Origin: Bactericera cockerelli
Taxonomy: Eukaryota; Arthropoda; Insecta; Hemiptera; Triozidae
Direction of reading: 5' to 3'
Length of the DNA stretch: 64,000 nt
NCBI GenBank assembly: GCA_024516035.1
Contig: CM044964.1
Location: 6,361,716-6,425,715 of the forward strand
The translations under genes were made by a program, and so were the position numbers. How positions within the stretch are numbered: the stretch's first letter is position 1; each line of letters begins with the position of its first letter. Below are positions 19,007 through 30,574 of this stretch, piece by piece. The notes below the pieces were generated by a model. That model was not told the origin of the DNA, made no database searches, and saw only the letters and a program-made list of their open reading frames with translations.

Positions 19007-20275
19007 TCTTTCTTCCCGTGTGGTGTTCAATTCTTTTTGGGATTTTTGAAACAATTCAGCTCTGTCTATCATTTAAATCATTTTGTTTATATTCAACACT
19101 TTATTAGTACAATTTCAGTTGTTAAATAAAGCAATTACAGACAAGTATACACAATAATAATAATACTAATGAAATAAAATTAATAAGATAGATAAAAACA
19201 GAATAAATGACTACTCGTCTTTATATATCAATAGAAAGATATGTCTTTACATGTCAAAAGAATTCATAATTAGGTATATGTCAAGACCATTTGTCAAATA
19301 AAATAAAAAATCAAATAACGAAGATCATCATTTTTTTTTCAAGAAACCCTCCTCTAAAAAGAATAATAATAATAAGTCATTTATAATTCTCCAACAAGCT
19401 TACTTTGTTAAGTAGCTTCATAATGATATAAATCATTTGTTTTATTTTTCATTTCTTTTTTGTATACAGAGGGATAGGTCCTCTGTATAAGCCATTTTTA
19501 TTTGGCATCTAAGATTCTTAAGAACATTTTTATTAAGAACCACCAAAATCTTTACTTTATCACCTTCCAAATGTTTATGATATAATTTCGTAAATTTAAA
19601 CGTTACCGTTTGCTTTAAGTTTAAGAAACCAGATTATTCGATAGTATTGTAAGTATATGTATTTTATGTGATATTTTTTTAGAATTATAAAAGAGATTTC
19701 TGTCTTTTTTATCTTGTAGATAGAGAGGTAATATTTACGTGTAAGGGGATGATAGGACAATGCTGTCTCAGAGCTCCATAATTATATTAACCGACATTAA
19801 TAGCTTGATCGATAAGACGCTAGGCGGCGGACTTGTAACCTGGAGGTCGGTGGTTCCCTAGACATTATCAAGGAGATTTCAATAATTCGAGCTGTATCCC
19901 TGCGACTTGGAGGAATTAGAAGATTGATTAAAAGTTTACCATATGAAGACGGAGCAGCCATTAATTATTATATTGTTGATTAATAAATACATAAAATAAA
20001 TTATTACATATATTTTATTTTATTTTAAGAATAAAGAAACGATAAAAAATAGATGTATCCATAAAAAAAAGGGATAAATGTTCCCTTGATAATGTACCCT
20101 TGGATAACAATCCCTTGATATGAAATAGACAAAACTCGAGTTGGTAAAGTTCTTTCAAAATTCGAATCCTAGACATATAGAAGTGTTTTAGTAATAAATT
20201 CACTTTAGGATGTCAAGTATAAATAACATAATTATCAAATCTATATATTTAGTACTTTTAACCCAATTTTCATCA
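19007..20275. other. AT-rich intergenic DNA
   Basis: Contains a short SINE-B fragment (19797-19857) and otherwise nothing I can support. Confidence 0.45.
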
Positions 20276-20600
20276 CTACCATTTATATATCGAGAGCAAA
20301 TAAGCTCGAAACAGCTGTCCAGGTATGTTCTGATATTCATTTATGTAATTGTACATGTAGTACAACTTCTCAATTTTCTGTTTATACTGATTATACTGAT
20401 ATATTATTATGTGATATTCAACCCCCAAGCAGCCTAAGACGATCGTTTCGTTTTTATTTGAACTCATCAATTATTAATTATTACTAATTTCTTGCCGAGC
20501 CCAGGGTTTGAACCTGAGACCCATGGATCAATGGTACCACATGTTTTCCATTGAGCCATGAATGCTCGATGACACTTGACGGAAAATATCACATAAATCT
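20276..20600 (-). repeat. Interspersed repeat and a tRNA-like SINE head
   Basis: 20290-20390 is the minus copy of the 'CATACCTGGACAGCTGTTTC' repeat. 20490-20575 reads, on the minus strand, 'ATGGCTCAATGGAAAACATG' and 'CAGGTTCAAACCCTGGGCTC', a tRNA-like head of a further family. Confidence 0.5.
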
Positions 20601-20696
20601 TTAGAATTGAAAAATTCCATAGTTGAATTGTATGAATAACATGTTCAAAAAAACATCTGGACAGTATAAATAAGGATTATGAGTACCTTCACACCA

Positions 20697-20842
20697 AACC
20701 GACCTCAGTAGATTGCTCGATAAGGCGGCGGACTTGTAACCTGGAGGTCGGTGGTTCAAGTCCCGGTTACAGCGTAATTGTAGTATAGGGAGTTTGAGTA
20801 GTTGTGATATCACGAAAGTGATTAACACAAATATGATAACTT
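20697..20842 (+). repeat. SINE family B copy
   Basis: GGCGGCGGACTTGTAACCTG, GGTGGTTCAAGTCCCGG and the tail CACGAAAGTGATTAACACAA. Confidence 0.7.
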
Positions 20843-21087
20843 CTAAAACGTCTACCTCCAGACAAAGTCCCCCAATGTTGTCATGAGATTTCTATTCCGA
20901 GCTTTTGAAAGAAATCTAGCAATATATGTTTGGGTACAGCAATACCAGTAAAGATTTAGGGAGAAATGGGCCCAAGTATACACCATTTTTCCAAAGGACT
21001 TTACTTACAAAAAATTTTAGCTCTTCATTCAGTATTAATTTGAAAGTTCAATATTTTCTTTGTAATTTAACATAGTAATATTTTCAA

Positions 21088-21205
21088 CCGACCTCATTAG
21101 CTTAATCGATAAGGCAGTGGACTAGTAACCTGGAGGTCGGTGGTTCAAGTCCCGGTTACAGCGTAGTTTTATTATAGCGAGTTTGAGCAGTATGATAACT
21201 TAGTA
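21088..21205 (+). repeat. SINE family B copy
   Basis: Head with GGCAGTGGACTAGTAACCTG and B box; the tail is shortened. Confidence 0.65.
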
Positions 21206-21292
21206 ATATTTTCAATATGTTTAATAAGGTTCATGTTAGACCTAAAATTTTATTGTTATTTTTTATTTTACTAGAATTCAATTTTATATTAA

Positions 21293-21735
21293 GAATATGA
21301 GACTAGGATTCATAGTGATCTGGACTAATTCATAGCCACGAGATTATTTTTTTTTATTTCTTTTTTTTTTCAAACAAGGAAATTATAATTTATTAAAAAT
21401 AAGTACATTCAATTCCATCTTGAACTCCGTCTAAATTTGAAACACACCACATCCATTTTCAACTTCATACTTCCTCAACTTGTATCTTGTCCCTCTCAAT
21501 CTGAGAGAAACAGCACGAATTAAAGCAACTTGTATCTTAGTTTTAACCCAACTAACAATTCTATTGTAAGGTTTTGTCCACTTGTTGCATAATGTGTTTG
21601 CCATCTTTTTCAGGAAGCTATCGAATTCCTAGTGAAGGGCACCATCCACAGATATTATCAAGGAGGAATATGAGCCTCTGATGTCTTCTTTGACTATGAA
21701 TTATTCAAGATGACATTGAATCCTAGTCTCATATT
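21293..21735. mobile_element. TIR element carrying an exon-like segment
   Basis: Both ends read AATATGAGACTAGGATTCA inwards, and inverted similarity continues through 'AATTCATAG' for about 42 bp. Inside, a pyrimidine tract and CTTTTTCAG precede 19 open codons (EAIEFLVKGTIHRYYQGGI) and a TGA (21614-21673). This is a non-autonomous DNA element or a captured exon. A related end fragment is at 35637-35670. Confidence 0.45.
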
Positions 21736-21786
21736 ATAATATAAAATATGTTACAAATTGAATTCAAAACTTGTTCTATGTATGTA

Positions 21787-22190
21787 TGGTTTTATTTGTG
21801 GTGAAGCACAAGGCCTCATTACAATTTTTGTGGGTAGCGCAGCATTACTAAGAGACTCCTGTACTTTTGGAATTCTATTACATTAATATCTTAATTAAGT
21901 GTTTCACAGCCTTTTTTATTTCGTAGCCATGAAACAGGAGCTATTGTATACGCTTGTGGTCTATGTTGTAGCCTGATATGCCCATCCCGTAGTCTGCCTC
22001 CCCTCTGATTGGCGAGAAGTGACACAATACTTCCCAATTAGGTGCTGGGTCAACACGAGCGCACCAGAAAATATCCCTTACAAACATCTGTAACCAAATT
22101 TTGAATACAATTTTTTATCGGCGCGGGTGTTCGAACCCGGGACCTTCCGCACGGCAAGCGAGTGCTTAACCACTAAGCTATTATAATTAT
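21787..22190 (-). repeat. SINE A tail fragment and SINE F copy
   Basis: 21787-21890 is a minus-strand tail of family A. 21910-22190 is a nearly full minus-strand family F, with 'TAGCCATGAAACAGGAGCTA' and a tRNA-like head TTCGAACCCGGGACCTTCCG. Confidence 0.6.
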
Positions 22191-22740
22191 ACACACTTTG
22201 ATTTTTTTAACAATACTGATATTGATGAAGTCTGAGAATTATCTGTTAAGATCAGAATAATCACGTTAATTTCTATTGACAGATAGATGTATATAATTAT
22301 TTTTCTGTGAAATTATTTTCTTTTAAATAAATAATCAATACCTTTTCTTTAAGTTGTGGTAATATTAACATTCTATACTAACCGGCTTAAAAATCCGACC
22401 ACTTGCCATTTTTCCTTGCAACTCCGTGTATTACATGCGAACGAAAATCGGCCAAGTTGGTCGTATTTTTAAGTGGATGAGTGTATAATGATTTATTCTT
22501 ATTGCCGCATAGCCCGACATAATCATATGTCAGGAAGTATTATGTCAGATTCTACCAGGCTCTATTAAGCTCATAAATATTACCTATGTATTTTTTATTA
22601 TGTGTTATTTGAATTATTGTGTGTTGAAAAAATATTGATAATTTTTCTAGGAATATTATATTTTACTATACCTGCCCATGTATCTATTTTGAATAAGTGA
22701 ATCATGTTCTATTTATTTTCAATAAACTTTGTTTTTATTT
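22191..22740. other. AT-rich intergenic DNA
   Basis: No feature supported. Confidence 0.4.
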
Positions 22741-22748
22741 TTACTTCT

Positions 22749-22781
<33 letters not shown>

Positions 22782-22904
22782 GACGCCCCAGACAATCTTT
22801 TTTCAAAAACATCTGTTCAAAGAGACTTAAATAAATTGAGGATTGTGCACTGCCGATCCTTTGGAGAAGAAAAAATGTATTATGAAAGTGATCGAGATAT
22901 ATAG
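22782..22904 (+). CDS. Candidate 3'-terminal exon, unknown protein
   Basis: An unbroken 30-nt T tract ending in AG is followed by 40 open codons and TAG. The translation (DAPDNLFSKTSVQRDLNKLR, then IVHCRSFGEEKMYYESDRDI) is of mixed, protein-like composition rather than low complexity. A run of this length is expected by chance fairly often, and the T tract may be a reversed retroposon tail. No family recognised. Confidence 0.2.
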   Translation, partial: DAPDNLFSKTSVQRDLNKLRIVHCRSFGEEKMYYESDRDI

Positions 22905-23285
22905 CGATCTCAAACAAGGCTTAGAGCCGTATTATGAAACAGGATTAGTAAATTTTAATCTAAACCGACCCTTATCATTTATCAGCAGACCGACAGGTAT
23001 TTTAAAATGAGATTTTCCGTCACGAAGGCTGGCCACAGCTCCGTTACGCCACAGAGCTAATATACAGCTACAAAGCCGGCTTAGATATGACCTCTACAGT
23101 TGTTGTCAAAGAGAAAGTTAAGGGATAGTGTCCACTAAGATTCATAATTCGGCCCTTAGCCTTTAAAATAATATATGATGATGATGATCTTTTAAATCAA
23201 AGAACGAGATTTAGCCACGTACGGTGGTAGCGCGCCATTAGCTCAGTGTCTATTCAGCAAAGATTTAGTAACGCGAGTTTGAGCA

Positions 23286-23490
23286 TTAATAATAATAATA
23301 CGCCTTATTTATTCTGCCCGATAAGGACTATTAAAGTCCCATTATTCCAGCAGTAAGCCCAAGACATATTATTATTTGGTAAAAATCCCATATGAGATTA
23401 TAACTTGTCATGTCCCGGCTGGGTTTCGAACCCACGACATCTGGATTCACAGAGTACCGCCTTTACCACTGAGCTACCGGGACAGACATG
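23286..23490 (-). repeat. SINE family C copy
   Basis: Minus-strand copy with GGGTTTCGAACCCACGACAT and TACCACTGAGCTACCGGGAC; body near full. Confidence 0.7.
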
Positions 23491-23639
23491 GATAGACCTC
23501 ACAAAAAGAGAATCCCATTCAAATTCAAAATAGTTGTGAAATATTACCTACTCATGCGGGTGGAAAATTGATTTTACGACACCTGTATCAACAATTTCTG
23601 AATTTATTTTAAGGTCTTAAACAAATACTCTATGATAAA

Positions 23640-23738
23640 TTGCAACCAAAAAAAAAACCTACACCTTTCATTGCAAAGCGCTTCCCTGATGGCCTGATCT
23701 GTTCACAAAAATTACTTTGACAAAATTGTTAGATCAAG
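23640..23738 (+). other. Inferred 5'UTR exon of secreted gene A
   Basis: 'TTGTTAGATCAAG' followed by donor GTAAGTTTT is conserved in all three units (A 23738, B 44003, C 51753). The next conserved segment is the acceptor just before the signal-peptide ATG, so an upstream non-coding exon is the simplest reading. Its 5' end is not determined. Confidence 0.4.
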
Positions 23739-24091
23739 GTAAGTTTTATTCTGATAATATATTTCTTTTTTTTTTTTATTGATCCGATTTTATTTTTCAC
23801 ATTTTCGAACGGAGATTGTCTATTATTTCCATTCCTTGCAACGCGCTAATCTCAGAAACTACAAATCGGATTCCAACGAAATTAAATGTTTGTAAGTGGT
23901 ATAGAGATGAAAAGGTAAGTATTTAAGAATATGCCTACCAGATAAAAATGCCATGGAAATGCATGCAACATATTTTTTTGTTTGTTGTTTTTAACACTTT
24001 ATTAATTGGACATATTATTTATACAACACAGATAATTACAAATTAAATACAATATAAGATAAGTAAATAGAGAAAAAAAATATTTTTTTTT

Positions 24092-24230
24092 TTAATTTGG
24101 GTTTTAATGTCGCTTGCATGTTCATATTACCACGGGGGTGTGACCCTCCATTTGCAGGAAATTCTCAAACCTTAACTCTTCATTCAACCTGAGTTGAGCC
24201 GGAATGCATTTGACGCAAATAATCTAACGC
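24092..24230 (-). repeat. Diverged 5S-type SINE tail
   Basis: Poly-T, then 'GGGTTTTAATGTCGCTTGCA' and 'GACCCTCCATTTGCAGGAAA'. The orthologous segment in unit C is 57376-57530, so it predates the duplication. Confidence 0.55.
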
Positions 24231-24311
24231 CAAATTTATCTTAATATTTCTAATAATTTTGGTATGATATAACCAAACTAAATACTAAATAAATCGGCTA
24301 AAATAATAATG

Positions 24312-24520
24312 TTAACCCTCTTTAGTGGAAGATAAACCACCAGGCGAGGTTAATGCTCAAAGCATTTTCTACAACCTAACCCTCAGAGTCTTATTATTAT
24401 GTGGTCACGAACTTCAATAAAGAGGAAAATTCATGCACTGGGTGGGATTCGAACCAACGGATCCCTGCGCTACCTGGATTACCAGACTAGCGCGTTAACC
24501 ACTTGACTACCAGTGCACAT
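24312..24520 (-). repeat. SINE family D copy
   Basis: Minus-strand copy, also present at the same place in unit C (57612-57822), so it predates the duplication. Confidence 0.7.
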
Positions 24521-24690
24521 GTCCATTTAATTTTTCAATATATTTTCATTTCAGATGAGTGGTATTCTTATGAAACATATTTCAATACACCTGATTGCGT
24601 TATTATTATAAAACACTTTATTAGATATAAAAAGACAATTATGTACAGTGTACAAATAATTATTATAACAACGAAAAAATGGAAACAATA

Positions 24691-25608
24691 CGAGGTTTGG
24701 CTATTAAGTTCGTAGATTCTTTCCATAAAACCATGTGTGTTTAACTTACCCAACTTTAGTAGTTATCCCCTTCAATGTACTCCCCTCCTCTATCCCTACA
24801 ACGTTCCAGGCGAATTTTGCATTGATCGAAACAGTGGTGGAGGTCATTTTGTGTGAGGCCTTTCAAGACTTTTGCCGGTTTTTTCTTAACGTCATTTACG
24901 CTGTCAAATCTGGTACCTTTCAGGGTAGATTTGATTTTTGGGAATAAGTAAAAGTCGCACGGGGCCAGGTCGGGTGATTAAGGAGGGTGTTCCAACACTG
25001 GGATGTTGTACTTGGATAAGAACGTCTTCACGGAGAAGGCACAGTGGACTGGCGCATGGCACCATTTTTGCGCAAACTTTTGTCATGTTGAAATTTTCGT
25101 GCAAAATTTGTCTCACACATTATCTATTAATTTTAAGTGTATCAGCCATTAGTCCTAGTGTTAATCTACGGTCAGAACAAATCATAACACCAATTTTTTC
25201 AATGTTTTCGTCAGTTTTTAAGGTTTGGGGGCGACCAGGACGTGGATCGTCCTCAACAGCTTCCTGACCACCTTGAAACCGTTTAAACCACTTATAAAGC
25301 GTTGATCTTTTCAAACATGACTCCTGGTACACTGTCTTTAACAAAGAAAAAGTTTCAAAAGCAAGTTTTACGTGAAATTCAATAATCACTCGTTGCTCAA
25401 CGTTTGTATCAATCAAAATTCCGGCAAAATTAAAAAAGGTGTCTTGCGCGTCGGGCTATCACAACAGAACTAATTACAGTACAGGCATGTGACAGCTATC
25501 AATCAAAACACAAGACTTGAAGCTTTCTAAACATGTTCATCATATCTTCCTAGCATGAACAGCTTTTGCGTAGCGGCTCGCGTCTACGAATTTAATAGCC
25601 AAACCTCG
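24691..25608 (-). mobile_element. Mariner-type transposon, internally deleted
   Basis: TIRs CGAGGTTTGGCTATTAA.TT at both ends, flanked by TA (24689-24690, 25609-25610). The paralogous site in unit B (GGAAACAATATACAA near 44312) is empty. On the minus strand the N-terminal helix-turn-helix of a SETMAR-like transposase is open (EQRVIIEFHVKLAFETFSLL, then FKRFQGGQEAVEDDPRPGRP and SDRRLTLGLMADTLKINR; 25120-25416). After 'HENFNMTKVCAKMVP' the sequence jumps to the C-terminal 'HPSVGTP..ITRPGPV' region in another frame. About 100 residues of the catalytic core, including the DDD(D) acidic residues, are missing. It is dead as an autonomous element but could be mobilised in trans. Confidence 0.85.
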
Positions 25609-25654
25609 TATACAATAAAAAGGATAGAAAAATATATACATATAAACATATGTA

Positions 25655-25710
25655 TGTCCTAACTAAAGGGCGGGGTTATCGCCTATGGCAATCTCTTCCA
25701 CCCAACCCTA
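25655..25710 (+). repeat. Interspersed repeat
   Basis: CTAACTAAAGGGCGGGGTTA then GGCAATCTCTTCCACCCAAC; shared with unit B at 44371-44425. Confidence 0.6.
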
Positions 25711-25913
25711 CATTGAAAGTACATCACTTGATTTTACAAAAGTATCCCTCTTCGAAAAATACAAACTTTAATATGATATGACCTCTTATAAATATGTGTT
25801 TCTAATTTTATATCTTAATACATTCTTATCAGTTGGATTATTGTGGCGTCACATAACAGACCAAACACTAAAAAAACATAAAATATATTTCTAATTTTCC
25901 AGATAATACAGTC

Positions 25914-25974
25914 ATGGGCACTTTGATCAGAAACACCTTGGTTAGTTTGGTCGTGTGTTTTGCAGTGTTAAAAA
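25914..25974 (+). CDS. Secreted Cys-rich protein A, signal-peptide exon
   Basis: First coding exon of gene copy A. The acceptor TTCTAATTTTCCAG (ends 25902) leaves 11 nt of 5'UTR before the ATG. Twenty codons plus one base follow (MGTLIRNTLVSLVVCFAVLK, then the donor A|GTAAGT). A positively charged start and a run of Val/Leu/Phe make a typical secretory signal peptide. The 61-nt length and phase are identical in copies B and C. The protein family is unknown. The four differences from copy B in this exon all change the amino acid. The following exon is 30111-30152. Confidence 0.75.
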
Positions 25975-26235
25975 GTAAGTAAGTTGTTACAGACCTCTCT
26001 TTAAAGAAATTTTCAATAAAAAAGTATATAAGTACCCTATAATAATTTAATGGTTATAAATTAATGTATTTATTCTACTGAATAATGTTACTATGTCCGT
26101 ATTTGTTATCATATTGTAGGTTTAGTGATACATGTAAATGCAAAAAAAAAATGCTTAAGTCAAGCTTGAAATTTGACAGTGGGGTTTTTTTAAATATGTG
26201 GCTGCGCACAAGAAATGACTAAACGCATTTCAATG

Positions 26236-27770
26236 TTTTTTTTTTTTTAGTACTTTCTTTATTAATTCAAAATACAATTTGATATAACAATATAATTTAT
26301 ACATAAATATGTACAAATGAAATGAAAAATATGAATGTTATTATAACCCTTTCAGCATAATGCTGGTGTTGGGCTATACAAACATGATGACAACAAAAAA
26401 ATAAAAAAAAACCAATGGAATGATATTAATGAAATGATTAGTGAATTATAAAATGAAACTATTGAGGAAAAATTAAATAAGAAATAAAATAAAATATGCA
26501 GGATATGTACAAGTATAGTTATGGGGAAGATAATAAATTATGTAATAGGTAAAATATTTTTAAAAGTTAGTTTTGATATTTTAATAAATTCTTTTGTCTT
26601 GTATTTTAGTATTAGTGGTCTGTCTTTGTATTGTTTTACGTCTGTTGGTATAATGTTGAAAAGTTTTTGTCCTAAATAATAAAAATGTCTTTGTGTTAGT
26701 GATTTGTGTGTCCGTCTTATTTCTACTTTTCCAGATTGTCTTGTGTTGTATTTATTTATGTTTTGAGTCTAGTAATGTTCATATTTAATTGAGTATAGTG
26801 TCAGTTTATAGAAATATAATTCTGTCAAGGAAAAAACGTCAAATAGAGTATAAAGTGTGTCCGTATTGAAAAGTCGGTCTTTGTTCAAAATAATCCTAAC
26901 AGTTGGTAATGTTTTGACTACGTCTTAGTGGGTCAGTTGTATTGTTGTAAGCTGCACCCCATGAGCATATGCAATATTGTGGAAGAGATTGAACAAAAGA
27001 ATAATATACCATACGCAGGATTTTAATGCTGCAAACTCTTCTCAAATTGAATATGAACATGAGGTAGCGTAGTTTTATCCGAGTAAGTTCTGTACATGAG
27101 TTTTCCATTTAAGGTGTTGGGCTTTAGTTACTCCTAGGTATCGTACTGCTGTAAGTTTCTATAAAGTGATTGTTTGGTCAGTTGATGTTTGTATGGTTAG
27201 AGAGAGATTAGAAGGTGGTTGTCCAATTGAAGTGATAGAAAATATCATGTAGTATGTTTTTGTCAAGTTTCAATTCAATTCAATTTTTCAATTCAATTTA
27301 TTTATTGTGAAAAATAATTCAATACAAAAAGTATGTGTTTCACATTCAAGAGATTATGGAGATATAGAAAATATATAATCTAGGAAAAAAAATATTATAC
27401 TTACTAATTTTATTATTATACTAAAGGAATACTTGAAAAAAAAAAAGTTCAATTGTAAGGACATTGTAGAGTACCAGTGGTTGATGTTTTTTAAGTCAGT
27501 AGTCACCAAAGTATAAATGTCGAGTCCCAGTCATTTTCAACGTAACATATGCAAGCATCGTCAGCGTAACAGAAAACATGACCCCGGCTAATTTTTGGTA
27601 AGTTATTTATATAAATATTGAAGAGGGCGGGGCCAATTACGCTACCTTGTGGAATGGAAAATGCATTGCATTTTAGTGGGTCTGTAGTAAAGTCGTTAAG
27701 CTTTAGTCTTTGTTTTCTGTTAGTTAAGTATGAGTGAAACCAATTCAATTTTTTTTTTTTTTTTTTTTTC
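26236..27770 (-). mobile_element. Degenerate 5'-truncated non-LTR retrotransposon (Jockey-like)
   Basis: Minus strand, with a poly-A tail seen as poly-T at 26235-26248. Reverse-transcriptase pieces are readable in broken frames: WFHSYLTNRKQRLKLN, SIPQGSVIGPALFNIYINNL and FCYADD (27503-27770), then 'YLGVTKAQHLKWKTHV' and LRYLMFIFNLRRVCSIKILR (26896-27150). The YADD catalytic motif is intact but the ORF has stops, and it is interrupted by another repeat at about 27263-27460. Units B and C lack it: their sequence runs straight from 'GCATTTCAATG' to 'CAATCCAGTTTTGGCACAG'. Confidence 0.8.
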
Positions 27771-27852
27771 AATCCAGTTTTGGCACAGTTGTAAGATTTC
27801 CTTCTGCTGAAATGATTCATAGGCACAAGATTAAAAGCTTGACTTGTCTATA

Positions 27853-29491
27853 CACTTGAGAGCAGAAAAAGCGAATCAAACTTTTTCCTTCACCAAATCT
27901 GCGATATCTTCGAAATGACTATTTCTATCGAGTTGTAAGATATCTCAAAATGTTGTAAATTTTGTTTTCTACAATTTCATAATTTGATTGTTTAAAAAAA
28001 ACCTACCAGAAGCCGTCAAAATTAAATTTTACTACAGGGTGTCAAAAAAGAAGAAAAAACATGATTATTTTATTTTTAACAAAAGAAGTTCTAACATGAG
28101 AAATCAACAAGATTCATTCATAACAATGGTGAATCAGTATTTTGTGTTGCCTCCCCGACCTTTGGTCACATCATTGATTCGATTTGGCATTCACTGGATC
28201 AAATTAACCACATTTTCTTGGGGCAACCTCTCCCATTCTTCGGTGAGGGCGATCTTGAACTCTGCTACAGTCTGAGGAGCCAGTATTCTGCCTCGAACAC
28301 TTCGTTTGAGTTGGTCCCACAGATTTTCAATCAGATTGAGGTCGGCACTAAGAGAGGGCTAGTCCAAGTGTCAATATTCTCCTCACCCAAGAACTCCCAA
28401 ACACAGTTTTTCACATGTAGGCGGGCATTGTCGTGCATGAGGAGGAACTGGTCGCCCATAATTTGACCGAGAAGAACCACATAGGTCTGCAGGACTTCAA
28501 GAAGCTAGAGTTTAACCAAAAAGAACTTCAACTGGACCCAAACTCTCCAGGGAGCCCAGGGAAAGGAGACTCAGATACGCCATAGAACACGTGGATTGGA
28601 CACCCGAGCAATGGCGCTCTGTTCTCTTCACTGATGAATGCCGGGTGTGTTTTTTTGGTAATGACAGAAAGAAAAGAGTCTATCGAAGAGCGGGTGAAAG
28701 GTATGCTGAGTAATGCATCACAGAAACTGTCAGTTTCGGCGGTGGTTCCTGTATGGTGTGGGGTGGGATTTCAACTGAAAGAAAGACTGAATTGGTTTCC
28801 ATCACATGCGGTGCGGGAGGTGGCCTGGACAGTCAGTCATACATTGATAACATCCAGCAGACCCATGTGGTTCTTCTCGATCAAATTATGGGCGACCAGT
28901 TCCTACTCATGCACGACAATGCCCGCCCACATGTGGCAAACTGTGTTCGGGAGTTCTTGGGTGAAGAGAATATTGACAATTTGGACTGGTCCTCTCTTAG
29001 TCTCGACTACAACCCGATCCAGAATCTATGGGACCAACTCAAACGAAGTGTTGGAGGAAGAATACCGACTCCCCAGACTGTAGCAGAGCTCAAGATCGCC
29101 CTCACCGAAGAATGGGAGAGGTTGCCCCAAGAAATTGTGGTTACTTTGATCCAGTCAATACCAAATCGAATGAATGCTGTGATCAAAGGTCGGGGAGGCA
29201 ACACAAAATACTGATTCACCACTGTTATGAATGAATCTTGTTGATTTCTCAGGATATAACGTCTTTTGTTAAAAATAAATCATGTTTTTCTTCTTTTTTG
29301 ACACCCTGTAGTAAAATTTAATTTTGACTGCTTCTGGTAATTTTTTTTTTAAACAATCAAATTATGAAATTGTAGAAAACAAAATTTACAACATTTTGAG
29401 ATATCATACGACTCGATAGAAATAGTCATTTCGAAGATATTGCAGATTTGGTGGAGGAAAAAGTTTGATTCGCTTTTTCTGCTCTCAAGTG
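27853..29491 (+). mobile_element. Palindromic Tc1-like transposon, 1.64 kb
   Basis: Flanked by TA (27851-27852, 29492-29493), with termini CACTTGAGAGCAGAAAAAGC in inverted orientation. The two arms (27853 to about 28494, and about 28855 to 29491) are near-complete reverse complements of about 640 bp. Each contains a C-terminal transposase segment pointing outwards, around a unique centre of about 360 bp. The plus-strand frame reads Tc1 motifs: HVDWTPEQWRSVLFTDE, then an in-frame TAA (28711-28713), then SCMVWGGIS, LLMHDNARPHVANCVREFLG and DYNPIQNLWDQLKRSVGG to a stop at 29214. The third catalytic residue of the DD34E triad is Gln (NPIQNLW, 34 residues after the second Asp). The inverted left arm keeps Glu (IENLW). 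Units B and C lack it. Confidence 0.85.
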
Positions 29492-29509
29492 TATTATCAT
29501 CAAACACCT

Positions 29510-29530
29510 CGGCCGAGGTGTGAAGAACGC
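29510..29530. repeat. 16-bp perfect palindrome in duplicated intron
   Basis: CACCTCGGCCGAGGTG is its own reverse complement. It is kept in unit B (near 45480) and altered in unit C (CCCCTCGGCCGATGTG near 60668). Confidence 0.75.
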
Positions 29531-30110
29531 CTGTACAAAGAAAGAGACAGCCCGGCAGAGTGTAAGGTTATGGAAAACATAGTTTCCATGCATTGCATGT
29601 AGGTATAGACTTTAAAAGATTTAAAGAGCAGTTTGAGACTAGTTTCGTCCTTATTTGAACTCATCAGTGTCATATCGTCGGCTAGAAGGTAAAACTGACC
29701 AAGTGACAGTTGGTCATTTTTCCGATTTTTTGATTTTGGAAATCAACCTAACTCTTGGCTAAATATTAAAAGTTCGGTATATTCAAACATATGCGCGGGA
29801 AAAAGCGAAAAACAATTTTTACCTGAAAGACTGGTGGAGATTTTTTTTTTCGATGAAGAAATCAACATTTTAAGATTCATTTGGTGAAATCAAGGTTGTA
29901 TCGATGCAATAAAATAGAAAAATTCAATCGTGATCTCAAAACAGTCCACCGGGAAGGTTTCTTCAGGAAGGCCAAAACTTTGCGCGGCTCTCCTGAAAAA
30001 ATTGTCCAAATGCAGATGGACAGATTTGCCTTCCAGCCGACGATATTATGAATATACCTACATATATTTGTTACCAAAGATTTGTTAAATAAAATTCCGT
30101 TTTGTTACAG

Positions 30111-30152
30111 GCCCCTGCATGGCCCAAGGCAAGCTGAGGGAGTACAAGTATT
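30111..30152 (+). CDS. Secreted Cys-rich protein A, 42-bp exon
   Basis: Acceptor TTTTGTTACAG, 42 nt, donor TATT|GTAAGT. With the base carried from the signal-peptide exon it reads SPCMAQGKLREYKY plus one base, placing a Cys just after the predicted signal cleavage region. Length and phase are identical in copies B (46089) and C (61297). Directly after the donor a 25-bp repeat starts (2 copies here). Confidence 0.75.
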
Positions 30153-30215
30153 GTAAGTTTATTTCATTTCAATGCATCTAAGTTTATTTCATTTCAATGC
30201 ATCTAATGCTCGGTT
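30153..30215 (+). repeat. 25-bp repeat at the splice donor, 2 copies
   Basis: Unit TAAGTTTATTTCATTTCAAT then GCATC. The first unit overlaps the donor GTAAGT. Later units read CTAAGT and lack the GT. Confidence 0.8.
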
Positions 30216-30574
30216 CTACGAACCTTGAAGAATACGCAACCGGAGATCGGGATTTTAAAATACGCCACCTCGGTTTGGCGAGCGAAACCCTCGATTTACT
30301 GCACTAGCGCTAATTTGACGAATCCTTTTGGAACCAACGTTCCCAATCCCCGGTTTCGTGTTTTTCAAGATCCATAGTGAGCTGACATTTTCTTATACAG
30401 GGTCTAACAGACTTTTCAGTAAAATAAGAGTAAAATTAACAGCAAAATCTCTTAGAATGTTACCATTTGGTAGATCTTCACCTCATTCCAGAAAGAACTC
30501 TCCTTCACTCTGAAAATAGTCATAATCCACAAATTTTACTGTCAACCGTACCACAAAGCATTCTCATTGTTTTT

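Noticed and set aside
19861..19983. 40-codon frame reading DIIKEISIIRAVSLRLGGIR
   Set aside because: The frame is open back through a SINE fragment and has no independent support; expected by chance.
28634..29083. Alternative-frame ORF inside the Tc1 element
   Set aside because: Shadow of the transposase frame, which alone carries the D-D-(E/Q) motifs.
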